12,901 bases of DNA. It comes from an uncultured Methylobacillus sp. (lineage in GTDB: Bacteria > Pseudomonadota > Gammaproteobacteria > Burkholderiales > Methylophilaceae). The translations under genes were made by a program, and so were the position numbers. Positions 7,131 through 12,351 of the stretch are shown in pieces. Where the stretch lies: the NCBI GenBank assembly GCA_946478965.1, contig CAMLDQ010000057.1:1-12901 (forward strand), given 5' to 3'. A model generated the notes under the pieces. That model was not told where the DNA came from, did no database searches, and worked only from the letters and a program-made list of their open reading frames with translations. Position 1 is the stretch's first letter, and every line of letters begins with the position of its first letter.

Positions 7131-7441
7131 TGGTCTTGCGTTGGCTCTTCCTGCTGCCATCCGTATTGTTGCCAGCATCACTCATTGCGCTTAGCCTGTT
7201 TCACATCGTCGCAGCGCCGACCCGGGACGATATGTTCGTCGGATATGCAGGCGTTGTATCCGCCGCCGTGCTCCTGATTGACCTCGTCCTCGCGCTGGTA
7301 TGGCTTGGCGCATTTGGATACCTGCTCTACGTCAGCCCCGGGCAGCGACGGCTATTGCTGATGATTGCAGGAATGACCATTCTGGCGTTCATCGCCTGCT
7401 ACGTCCTGGACAGCAAGCTGATTCGGGCACTTCCGGGATGA
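7127..7441 (+). CDS. three-helix inner-membrane protein, candidate immunity or accessory protein
   Basis: A 104-residue protein made almost wholly of three predicted membrane helices (about 4-30, 39-69 and 77-94) with short charged loops (PTRDDM, SPGQRR). There is no catalytic motif. It overlaps the lipase stop by four bases and is itself overlapped by the next start in the same way. Genes directly after a T6SS lipase effector commonly encode its immunity protein, and a membrane protein facing the periplasm could protect the cell. A general accessory role is equally possible. Function is inferred from position only. Confidence 0.7.
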   Translation: MMVLRWLFLLPSVLLPASLIALSLFHIVAAPTRDDMFVGYAGVVSAAVLLIDLVLALVWLGAFGYLLYVSPGQRRLLLMIAGMTILAFIACYVLDSKLIRALPG

Positions 7442-7506
7442 GCGACGCCGCATTTGAAGCATGGGCGGCGCGAACACGCGGGTGGCGTCCGTCGCGTCAC
7501 CCCTAA
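7438..7506 (+). pseudogene. 5' end of a lost fourth gene of the T6SS islet
   Basis: ATG at 7438-7440 overlaps the stop of the membrane protein gene (ATGA), exactly as the two genes before it are linked. It opens a frame reading MSDAAFEAWAARTRGWRPSR and ending after 22 codons at TAA 7504-7506. The stop lies on top of the stop of the opposite-strand HTH gene. The coupling and the protein-like start suggest the first codons of a real downstream gene cut off at the junction with the toxin-antitoxin-like module. A functional 22-residue peptide is less likely. Confidence 0.5.
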
Positions 7507-8024
7507 CCCACCAGCGCCCGCAACTCCCGCGCCATGGCAGGCACCACCTGACTGGCACACCGGGCAAGATTGACTTGCATGGCCGTGCCGGCGACATCCA
7601 AAAGGATCGGGTCAATGCTGTAATCGCGCTGATCCAGCCATACCAGCACATCCAGCAAGTGCCAGAGTGTGGTGCTGCCTTCATGCACCGGCGCCGGGAA
7701 CGACTCGGGATAGCCGATCATCAACTTGCGCATGTTCTGGCGGGACATGCCGACGGCATCGGCGATATCGGAGAGTCCCACCAGATCGGGAACCGCTTCG
7801 ATCAGCGTAGCGGACGGCATGGCGCGTCGGGCATCGGCAAGGGCGCTCACCATGGCCGCCTTCGCTGAATCTGCCTCGCGGACAAATGACAGCGCCACGC
7901 GTCCTGGCAGGCCGGTACCCACGAGTGCGTCATCACAGCCTGCCCCGCCCAGGCGTTCGACCAGTGCTTCGATGTCGTGGTCGGCCTGCGACAGCAGAAA
8001 TCTGAAAGTGAAGGCGTATTCCAT
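7503..8024 (-). CDS. HTH DNA-binding protein, antitoxin/autorepressor-like
   Basis: A 173-residue protein in two parts. Residues 1-75 look like a small alpha/beta domain (MEYAFTFRF, LVERLGGAGCDDALVG, an AMVSALADARRAMP helix). Residues about 80-130 hold an HTH (LVGLSDIADAVGMSRQNMRK) followed by a wing-like FPAPVHEG...LWHLLDVLVWL, in the style of AlpA/MerR-type DNA-binding domains. The last 40 residues are a helical tail. Proteins of this kind occur in proteobacteria after a small His/Cys-containing partner gene. The ATG at 8024 has AGGAA seven bases upstream and matches the usual N-terminus; the open frame to 8183 lies inside the partner gene. Likely role: repressor of its own operon at the palindrome at 8344-8359, and possibly antitoxin. 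That role is inferred. Confidence 0.75.
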   Translation of the reverse strand: MEYAFTFRFLLSQADHDIEALVERLGGAGCDDALVGTGLPGRVALSFVREADSAKAAMVSALADARRAMPSATLIEAVPDLVGLSDIADAVGMSRQNMRKLMIGYPESFPAPVHEGSTTLWHLLDVLVWLDQRDYSIDPILLDVAGTAMQVNLARCASQVVPAMARELRALVG

Positions 8025-8058
8025 GGCAATTTCCTGATCTGCAATGTTTACGGCGTCG

Positions 8059-8311
8059 TCATTCATGTTGATGTGAGCAGCTTTCAACGATGCGCCGGAT
8101 TGCGTTGGCATGGTTGCCCGGGCTTTTCGGGGTGCTCCAGACGCTGGAGACGCAGAACTCGCCGCAGCGGCATTCTTTGTCATTGCGGGGGCAGTAGAAA
8201 CGACCCCAGGCGTGCCCGCTCCCCCTCCGCCATCTCAACGCGCCAGCCTTGCGACTCTGCGTATCTCAGTGCGGCTTCAACTTCCTTCTTCGGGTGTTTG
8301 GCGCGGGTCAC
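8059..8311 (-). pseudogene. frameshifted small partner gene, toxin-like, of the HTH protein
   Basis: GTG at 8311 opens VTRAKHPKKEVEAALRYAESQGWRVE, which in its own frame ends early at ...FLLPPQ. From 8217 down, another frame reads GHAWGRFYCPRNDKECRCGEF, then SVWSTPKSPGNHANAIRRIV, and ends at TGA 8059-8061. Deleting one G from the run of five (C5 at 8221-8225 on the plus strand) joins the two frames as ...VEMAEGSGHAWGRFYCP..., an unbroken protein of about 83 residues. The restored protein resembles a small family found before such HTH genes; G(S)HAWG after GWRVE recalls the GSHH region of HicA-like RNA-binding toxins, but homology is unproven. The slip may be a real inactivation, phase variation, or a base-call error in a homopolymer. 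Confidence 0.72.
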
Positions 8312-8322
8312 TGGTATCCCCG

Positions 8323-8351
8323 ATACTAGATTTGCGGCACTTAGTTGTCAA
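8323..8351 (-). promoter_or_regulatory. sigma70-type promoter of the toxin-antitoxin-like operon
   Basis: On the minus strand TTGACA (8346-8351) is followed after exactly 17 bases by TAGTAT (8323-8328). The -35 is a perfect consensus and the -10 matches at four of six positions, including the TA...T frame. The GTG start at 8311 is only 11 bases beyond the -10, so the transcript would have a leader of about five bases and be nearly leaderless. Confidence 0.7.
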
Positions 8352-8359
8352 ATGACAAC
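8344..8359. promoter_or_regulatory. perfect inverted repeat, likely operator
   Basis: GTTGTCA, two bases, TGACAAC: seven-base perfect arms. It covers the -35 of the promoter at 8323-8351, so a bound protein would block RNA polymerase. The obvious candidate is the HTH protein at 7503-8024, giving autorepression as in toxin-antitoxin operons. A further half site (TTGTCA) occurs at 8394-8399. Confidence 0.6.
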
Positions 8360-8376
8360 CATCAGGCGAACGCTAA

Positions 8377-8547
8377 CTTTGTGAATCGGAGAATTGTCAT
8401 TGCGCCGGGCCTGGCGGGCTTTGGGAGGACTCTGGAATTGGCGGCGTCGATCGCCAAAGCGTCTACCGGGTCGTGAACGGTGAGTTGACGGCTGAACAGC
8501 TTGCCTCGTGGATCGGCAAGGAAGAGGGCTGCTGGCTACCTCGATGA
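8377..8547 (+). pseudogene. possible relic of a regulator C-terminus
   Basis: Between TAA 8374-8376 and TGA 8545-8547 one frame is open, without any start codon. It reads GIGGVDRQSVYRVVNGELTA followed by EQLASWIGKEEGCWLPR. The part GVDRQSVYRVVNGEL resembles the recognition helix of an XRE-like HTH. It could be the end of a decayed regulator or chance; nothing upstream completes it. Confidence 0.25.
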
Positions 8548-8618
8548 AGGGGTCGAAGCCTGGGGCAATAGTTAGGGACTGTGGTCCGCGCCGCATGTCG
8601 GGACGCCCCGACCCGTGA

Positions 8619-8668
8619 ATTGCGGTACCGCAATGCAGAGTTGTCTCATTGGCGGCAGTATCCGCAAT
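8619..8668. repeat. two related palindromes with the same arms
   Basis: ATTGCGGTACCGCAAT at 8619-8634 is a perfect 16-base palindrome. Thirteen bases later, 8648-8668 reads ATT(G)GCGG, a six-base spacer, CCGCAAT, that is the same arms with one extra G and a longer centre. The arrangement fits two binding sites for one dimeric protein or a recombinase site. No such gene lies next to it. Confidence 0.55.
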
Positions 8669-8714
8669 CCTTAGCCTTGCTGTCGGTGCTGAACACACCT
8701 CTCACAGCGGCTTT

Positions 8715-8736
8715 GCCACGGACGCCAGTCCGTGGC
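8715..8736 (+). terminator. strong hairpin followed by T-rich bases
   Basis: GCCACGGAC, loop GCCA, GTCCGTGGC: a nine-pair perfect stem followed on the plus strand by TTCTTGCTTTCC. This is compatible with a weak intrinsic terminator. No intact plus-strand gene precedes it within 1.2 kb, so it may insulate symE from read-through or belong to an unrecognised RNA. Confidence 0.45.
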
Positions 8737-8887
8737 TTCTTGCTTTCCAAAGCTTCCGCAAGGGCCGGGTAGCGCGCATCTATACAAGACCCAAAAGGGA
8801 AAACATGCGGGCCGTCTGTGAGCGGTGTTCAAGTACCCGGCCGCCCTCTGAACAGGGGCGAAAATCCAATCTCACGGGAATCATGCT

Positions 8888-9130
8888 ATGGAAGAGCCTT
8901 CTGCTCGGGTGCACGTACGCACCATAAAAACAGGGCGTTGTTACTTTCCGGTTGTACCAGCGCGTACCAATAACTTCACTGGGCTGCGAGTAATTCCGTG
9001 GATTCGATTGCGCGGTATTTGGCTGGAAAAGGCTGGATTCTCTGTCGGACAAATCTTAGACGTGCAAGTGGAACATCAACAAATTGTCATATCCGTAAAA
9101 ACAGCATCACAAATCGTAGGAAGTAGCTGA
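8888..9130 (+). CDS. symE: SymE-family type I toxin
   Basis: An 80-residue protein whose residues about 33-70 match the SymE toxin domain: LRVIPWIRLRGIWLEKAGFS, then VGQILDVQVEHQQIVISV, the AbrB-like swapped-hairpin fold. SymE of E. coli is an SOS-induced, RNA- or nucleoid-associated toxin held down by the antisense RNA SymR. The N-terminal TGRCYFPV run corresponds to the basic/aromatic strand normally preceding this domain, so the protein looks complete. ATG 8888 has only a weak GGGA site upstream; the overlapping ATG at 8883 is out of frame. Weak translation would be usual for a type I toxin. No LexA box is evident to me. A SymR-like antisense RNA would be expected over the 5' end, but I cannot point to its promoter with confidence. 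Confidence 0.8.
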   Translation: MEEPSARVHVRTIKTGRCYFPVVPARTNNFTGLRVIPWIRLRGIWLEKAGFSVGQILDVQVEHQQIVISVKTASQIVGSS

Positions 9131-9136
9131 TCAATA

Positions 9137-9229
9137 TCACTCTTTAAAGAGCTTATCGGTAACGTTGACAGCTATTTGCCAAATTCCGCGACGCCGACAA
9201 TCGCGCTTTAAGCGCGCCATTGTCGGCAC
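9137..9229 (-). CDS. possible 30-residue basic peptide after the RelA/SpoT gene
   Basis: GTG at 9227-9229 is preceded on the minus strand by TAAGGAG seven bases upstream, the best ribosome binding site of the region. It opens a frame reading MPTMARLKRDCRRRGIWQIA, then VNVTDKLFKE, stopping at TGA 9137-9139. It lies 41 bases after the RelA/SpoT gene on the same strand and stops six bases short of the end of convergent symE. The peptide is strongly basic. Against it: it is very short, uses GTG, and coincides with a large palindrome that could explain the base pattern by itself. No family recognised. Confidence 0.28.
   Translation of the reverse strand: MPTMARLKRDCRRRGIWQIAVNVTDKLFKE
9193..9227. 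repeat. 35-base interrupted palindrome (long hairpin)
   Basis: Outer arms GCCGACAAT (9193-9201) and ATTGTCGGC (9219-9227) pair perfectly. Inside, CGCGCTT and AAGCGCG around a single T also pair, with CC unpaired on one side, giving up to about 15 pairs. There is no T-run on either side, so it is a poor intrinsic terminator. It could end transcription from both convergent units with Rho, or be a binding or recombination site. A second palindrome, CTCTTTAAAGAG, lies at 9140-9151. Confidence 0.6.
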
Positions 9230-9270
9230 TCAGCGTCTCCTTACTGTTATATAATTGCGCATACCCCATT

Positions 9271-10155
9271 CTAGATGGACGAAGCTTTCATTGTCTCAAC
9301 AATAAATTCTGGCGTAAGTTCGGTCAAAGTTGCATCCCGAAGCAAGAGGTAATTCCATAGAAATACTATATTGTCAGCAGTTAACGGTATACGCGGAGCG
9401 AGCTTAAAAAGTGCGTAAAAAACATCAACACGGCGTATTCGAATTAGTCTACGCGCCACCTCGCTGTTTGAATCAAGAAAAGCACTGATTTGCTCGCTTA
9501 ACGGAGCAACAATTCTCATGCGAAGGGCCGAATGTAGCATCGCATCCCATTTACGACCTTTATAATGCTTGTAGGCAAGGTCATCGAATATCTTCCGCAT
9601 ACTCCACTCGGCTGTTTCCAACGTGGCGACTACTCCGTTCAAACCACGACTCAAGTCGTCGTGACCTCTCCAGTCCTCCTTCCTTTTGTAACGGAGATCG
9701 TGCTCGACTTCGTGCCATCCCTCAGACAATATAGTCCGAATTTGCACCTCAAACGAGCGATCGATCGGAAGATCTGGAGTTGGTTCGACTACTTCTCGAT
9801 GGTGCGTAGAGGGCAAACGAAAAATCAAGTTATATCTTGAAACGGAAAAGACTGTATCGGTAGGCTTGTCTATAGTCGACGAGGCATCATCGCAGTCATA
9901 TTTGAGCCGGAGCACTTTTTCAACTATTTGAACATCTTCGGGGAAGTACACAACGATGCGAATACCGATCGCATCCTGAATTAGCTTTCCGCCAGGCGCA
10001 TATTTTCCAGGCACCGACAGCAATTTCGCTTGCAGCGATCTCGCCGACTTACCACGACCGAAAACCCGGCACAATAGGCCGATTGTCATAAGCTCTTGTT
10101 CGATTTCGCGACGAAGCAGGTCAGCGACGCGCATGAATGCGGCAACTTGAATCAT
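9271..10155 (-). CDS. RelA/SpoT-fold nucleotidyltransferase, candidate effector of a NACHT defence operon
   Basis: A 294-residue protein with a RelA/SpoT synthetase-type domain at about 30-160. An N-terminal helix is followed by GRGKSARSLQAKL (Arg34, Lys36, Ser37: the nucleotide-phosphate binding R.KS motif), DAIGIRIVVYF (Asp61, the Mg-binding D..G.R motif) and FEVQIRTILSEGWHEVEHDLRYK at 135-157 (Glu136, Gln138, Arg140, Glu149, Glu151, His152). No hydrolase (HD) domain or TGS/ACT regulatory domain is present, so it is a small synthetase-type protein with a helical tail of about 130 residues. Related enzymes make (p)ppGpp or, as toxic small synthetases, (pp)pApp, or pyrophosphorylate tRNA 3' ends. 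The usual GYRS-type substrate-stacking motif is not seen; FSVSRYNLIFRLP is in its place. Its ATG overlaps the NACHT stop (ATGA), so the two are coupled and likely one system. Codon use is AT-rich like its partner. Confidence 0.85.
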   Translation of the reverse strand: MIQVAAFMRVADLLRREIEQELMTIGLLCRVFGRGKSARSLQAKLLSVPGKYAPGGKLIQDAIGIRIVVYFPEDVQIVEKVLRLKYDCDDASSTIDKPTDTVFSVSRYNLIFRLPSTHHREVVEPTPDLPIDRSFEVQIRTILSEGWHEVEHDLRYKRKEDWRGHDDLSRGLNGVVATLETAEWSMRKIFDDLAYKHYKGRKWDAMLHSALRMRIVAPLSEQISAFLDSNSEVARRLIRIRRVDVFYALFKLAPRIPLTADNIVFLWNYLLLRDATLTELTPEFIVETMKASSI

Positions 10156-12272
10156 ACGCCTACCTCAAATACGAGCTGAGCCTTGCTCATTGCTTCTGCA
10201 TTCAGCGCAATTAGATTAGAACGATTCAATTCAATAAGGATACCCGCTTTTAGCAATCGCCCAACGCCATCATAGAGTTCCGCCGAATTGAACTCATCAA
10301 CCGGCTGACATAGAGATTTCATAGGTTTGTACACCGGCCGACTTGGTTTTTGTGTGATTGGATCCCCTGCTGGCCAGAATCGTTTTAGCAAAGCCCGCTC
10401 AATCGTTCTCCCCCTATTCTCCACCGGAAGATCTTCATCCAGATTCAACGAATTGGATAAACAATAACCGATATCCGGAGAGCTTGCCCCGCCCAAAACA
10501 TATATGGGCCCCGCGGGATTATCCTGAACCACTTCGCAATCAAAAAATCGACAGTTCAGGAAAGTAACATTAATGAGACCCGATTTAAGGAATCTACATC
10601 CCTTGAATATCACCTCATTGAACTGGAATGATTCAATAGTTGAAGTACCAACCTCTATCGCCGATAGCTCCACGCCTTCGACCGCTCCATTAGCAAGATC
10701 CTCTGGAAGCATCCCAATGAGCTGAGTTGAAATCTCAATTCTCGCCCGTTCATCCAGGAATGGCAGCGAATGCGACAGCCCCTCAAATAGCGTTCTGCGC
10801 GACGACATAGCCCGAGGAGCATAGGACTTGACTGCCGGCTCAATGAAGCGAAGATCGTCTCCCAGCCATTCAGGACTAGCGGAAATATGCTCTGCAACAT
10901 AATTCCCCAAGGAGAAATCATTTACGAATCCAATCTTGGTTGACTCTGCGGCATTCCTGTCTAAAAGCGCATGGCTAGCTAACTTATTCGCTATTTCCTC
11001 TCTACTTGGCCTATCACTCGTGGCATATTGGTTACGCGCGAGCTCAATTTCCTTACTGCTTGTCTCAAGCAAGAGTTTCACAATGTAATCTCGTTGCTCC
11101 GCGGTATAGCCATTGACCACCATATCCTCGGCAATACCGCGTAGGATATCGGATTGCATGTGCACCGTCATTCGCAAATCTTGGCGCGCACGCTCCCGAT
11201 CAAGCATGTACTCGAAGTAGCTCTGGACAATGGTTTCCGGCTCATTCGCTGCCTCATTGAATGAGCGATCATCAATGCACCTGAGGTAGGAAAGCAGAAC
11301 CGGATTTGCCATTGCATCAACGTCCAACCCAGAACTCTTTAACCGCTCAACTCGCTCATATGGCAGCCAATCATTTACTTTCGGCTCCTGGATACGAATG
11401 CGTACAACCGAAAAATCCCCCGCATGCCGATCCAACCACTGATGAAAATCATCCCCATCAAATAGTACTGTGCGCCTAGTCGTAATTATGACCTTAGCTC
11501 GCCCCGTCAAGAGCTCGCTGACCGTTTCCAGCATCGGCTCTTTATTCTCAAAATCCCCGCTGTCCTCGCCTTTTCTAAGTAACTCATCAAAGCCATCAAG
11601 TATGGCAGCAATTCTTCCATTCTTTATTTCCGTCTGCACAAGACCTGAACTCAACAACGGAAACGTTCGATCTATCTCATCAAGCAGGATGTAGCGAAAA
11701 ATTCTCGCTTGGCGATTTCTCGATAATTCCGCATATAGTGGCAATCGTTTTGAATTACTTACCAAAAGTCGTGAGATTTCTTGGGCGGTGCATGTCTTGC
11801 CAAACCCAGCAGCAGCTTCAATCAGGAAAAGTATGGGCTTTTCTTCGTAGATTCGGGACAACACCTCCTCCGGGGGAGTTTTTTGCCCTTCCTTGCCATC
11901 GACGTGATACGGAGCCTTGATGTATTCATATCTTGCCTTATCACCATAAGGCAGCACCAATGCGGATGTAAATCGCCGATAATCGTCCAATAGACGTTGT
12001 CGCGTGGAATCGACAGAGAAAAATCCATTGAATAACTCTTCTTCCGCCAGTGCCGGAGACTTCGCATCCCTTACAGTGCAAGCATATCCAGCAGCAGAAA
12101 ACTCCCTAAATACATCATCGGTAACAGAATTGGCACCGAGTTTTATTATTTCGGCATTATCAAAATAACCCGTCTTAAGCGTGAAAACCAACACATCATC
12201 GCGCGCGCTATCGCGAGCCAGCGTAAAACCATAGCGTCGGTAGGCCGCCACGAGGCCTGTCTTTATGTCCAT
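10152..12272 (-). CDS. NACHT-type STAND NTPase, candidate anti-phage sensor
   Basis: A 706-residue protein. Residues 1-140 are an unrecognised N-terminal region. The NACHT NTPase core follows: Walker A EAAAGFGKT (Gly156-Thr160), Walker B AAILDGFDELL (Asp226, Asp229, Glu230) and sensor-1-like VIITTRR (Arg266-267), then a helical region with NPVLLSYL (323-330) and a winged-helix-like part to about 460. Residues about 536-580 contain a pentapeptide-like beta-helix stretch (FNEVIFKGCRF, VTFLNCRFFDCEV), and a roughly 90-residue C-terminal domain follows. NACHT proteins are STAND switches that oligomerise on sensing a trigger; many bacterial ones protect against phage. There is no obvious nuclease or TIR domain, so the coupled RelA/SpoT-fold protein is the natural effector. 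Start: the only ATG in reach, with a weak GAGAA site. AT-rich and foreign in composition. Confidence 0.85.
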   Translation of the reverse strand: MDIKTGLVAAYRRYGFTLARDSARDDVLVFTLKTGYFDNAEIIKLGANSVTDDVFREFSAAGYACTVRDAKSPALAEEELFNGFFSVDSTRQRLLDDYRRFTSALVLPYGDKARYEYIKAPYHVDGKEGQKTPPEEVLSRIYEEKPILFLIEAAAGFGKTCTAQEISRLLVSNSKRLPLYAELSRNRQARIFRYILLDEIDRTFPLLSSGLVQTEIKNGRIAAILDGFDELLRKGEDSGDFENKEPMLETVSELLTGRAKVIITTRRTVLFDGDDFHQWLDRHAGDFSVVRIRIQEPKVNDWLPYERVERLKSSGLDVDAMANPVLLSYLRCIDDRSFNEAANEPETIVQSYFEYMLDRERARQDLRMTVHMQSDILRGIAEDMVVNGYTAEQRDYIVKLLLETSSKEIELARNQYATSDRPSREEIANKLASHALLDRNAAESTKIGFVNDFSLGNYVAEHISASPEWLGDDLRFIEPAVKSYAPRAMSSRRTLFEGLSHSLPFLDERARIEISTQLIGMLPEDLANGAVEGVELSAIEVGTSTIESFQFNEVIFKGCRFLKSGLINVTFLNCRFFDCEVVQDNPAGPIYVLGGASSPDIGYCLSNSLNLDEDLPVENRGRTIERALLKRFWPAGDPITQKPSRPVYKPMKSLCQPVDEFNSAELYDGVGRLLKAGILIELNRSNLIALNAEAMSKAQLVFEVGV

Positions 12273-12310
12273 TTAATTTTCTCGCCGTTCTCAAAGTCGC
12301 AAAGTTCGAT

Positions 12311-12327
12311 CTTTTGCGTTCCAAAAG
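12311..12327. repeat. inverted repeat upstream of the NACHT gene
   Basis: CTTTTG, five bases, CAAAAG, 39 bases upstream of the NACHT start. It may be an operator or part of the promoter region; no convincing -35/-10 pair was found in 12273-12350. The short arms make chance quite possible. Confidence 0.3.
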
Positions 12328-12351
12328 TGGGACCAACACTTGAGGATGAGG

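Larger units (their letters stand above)
8360..8887. other. region without an intact gene: debris, palindromes and a hairpin
   Basis: No open frame in this 528-base stretch has both a ribosome binding site and a believable protein. It holds a possible HTH gene relic (8377-8547), a short GTCGGG/CCCGAC hairpin at about 8597-8612, two related palindromes (8619-8668) and a strong hairpin (8715-8736). The last 110 bases are the leader of symE. Composition falls from native-like to AT-richer at its right end. Confidence 0.5.
8888..12350. other. AT-rich accessory segment (symE plus NACHT-RelA/SpoT operon)
   Basis: Sequence lines I counted here have 38-50% G+C (for example 38% around 10201-10260 and 11701-11760, 47% around 9001-9060), against about 60% just to the left (8821-8880) and similar or higher values in the M81, T6SS and nrdB genes. 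The change is sharp near 8880 and near 12350-12420, marking horizontally acquired DNA inserted beside the nrdB terminator. No integrase or transposase, and no flanking direct repeat, was found by eye. Confidence 0.7.

Noticed and set aside
8348..8698. 116-codon minus-strand open frame
   Set aside because: No ribosome binding site, composition unlike a folded protein, and it runs through the operator region of the neighbouring operon.
8649..8927. 92-codon plus-strand frame running into symE
   Set aside because: Passes through the hairpin at 8715-8736 and overlaps symE in another frame; not protein-like.
9193..9227. Integron attC site
   Set aside because: The palindrome lacks recognisable core-site triplets (GTT/AAC) in the right places, and there is no integron integrase in the window.
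9250..9255. TATAAT on the plus strand as a promoter
   Set aside because: No acceptable -35 seventeen bases upstream, and it points into the 3' end of the opposite-strand RelA/SpoT gene.
12273..12350. TTGGAA or TTGGTC as -35 of a NACHT promoter
   Set aside because: No reasonable -10 at 16-18 bases from either; the promoter of the operon remains unidentified.
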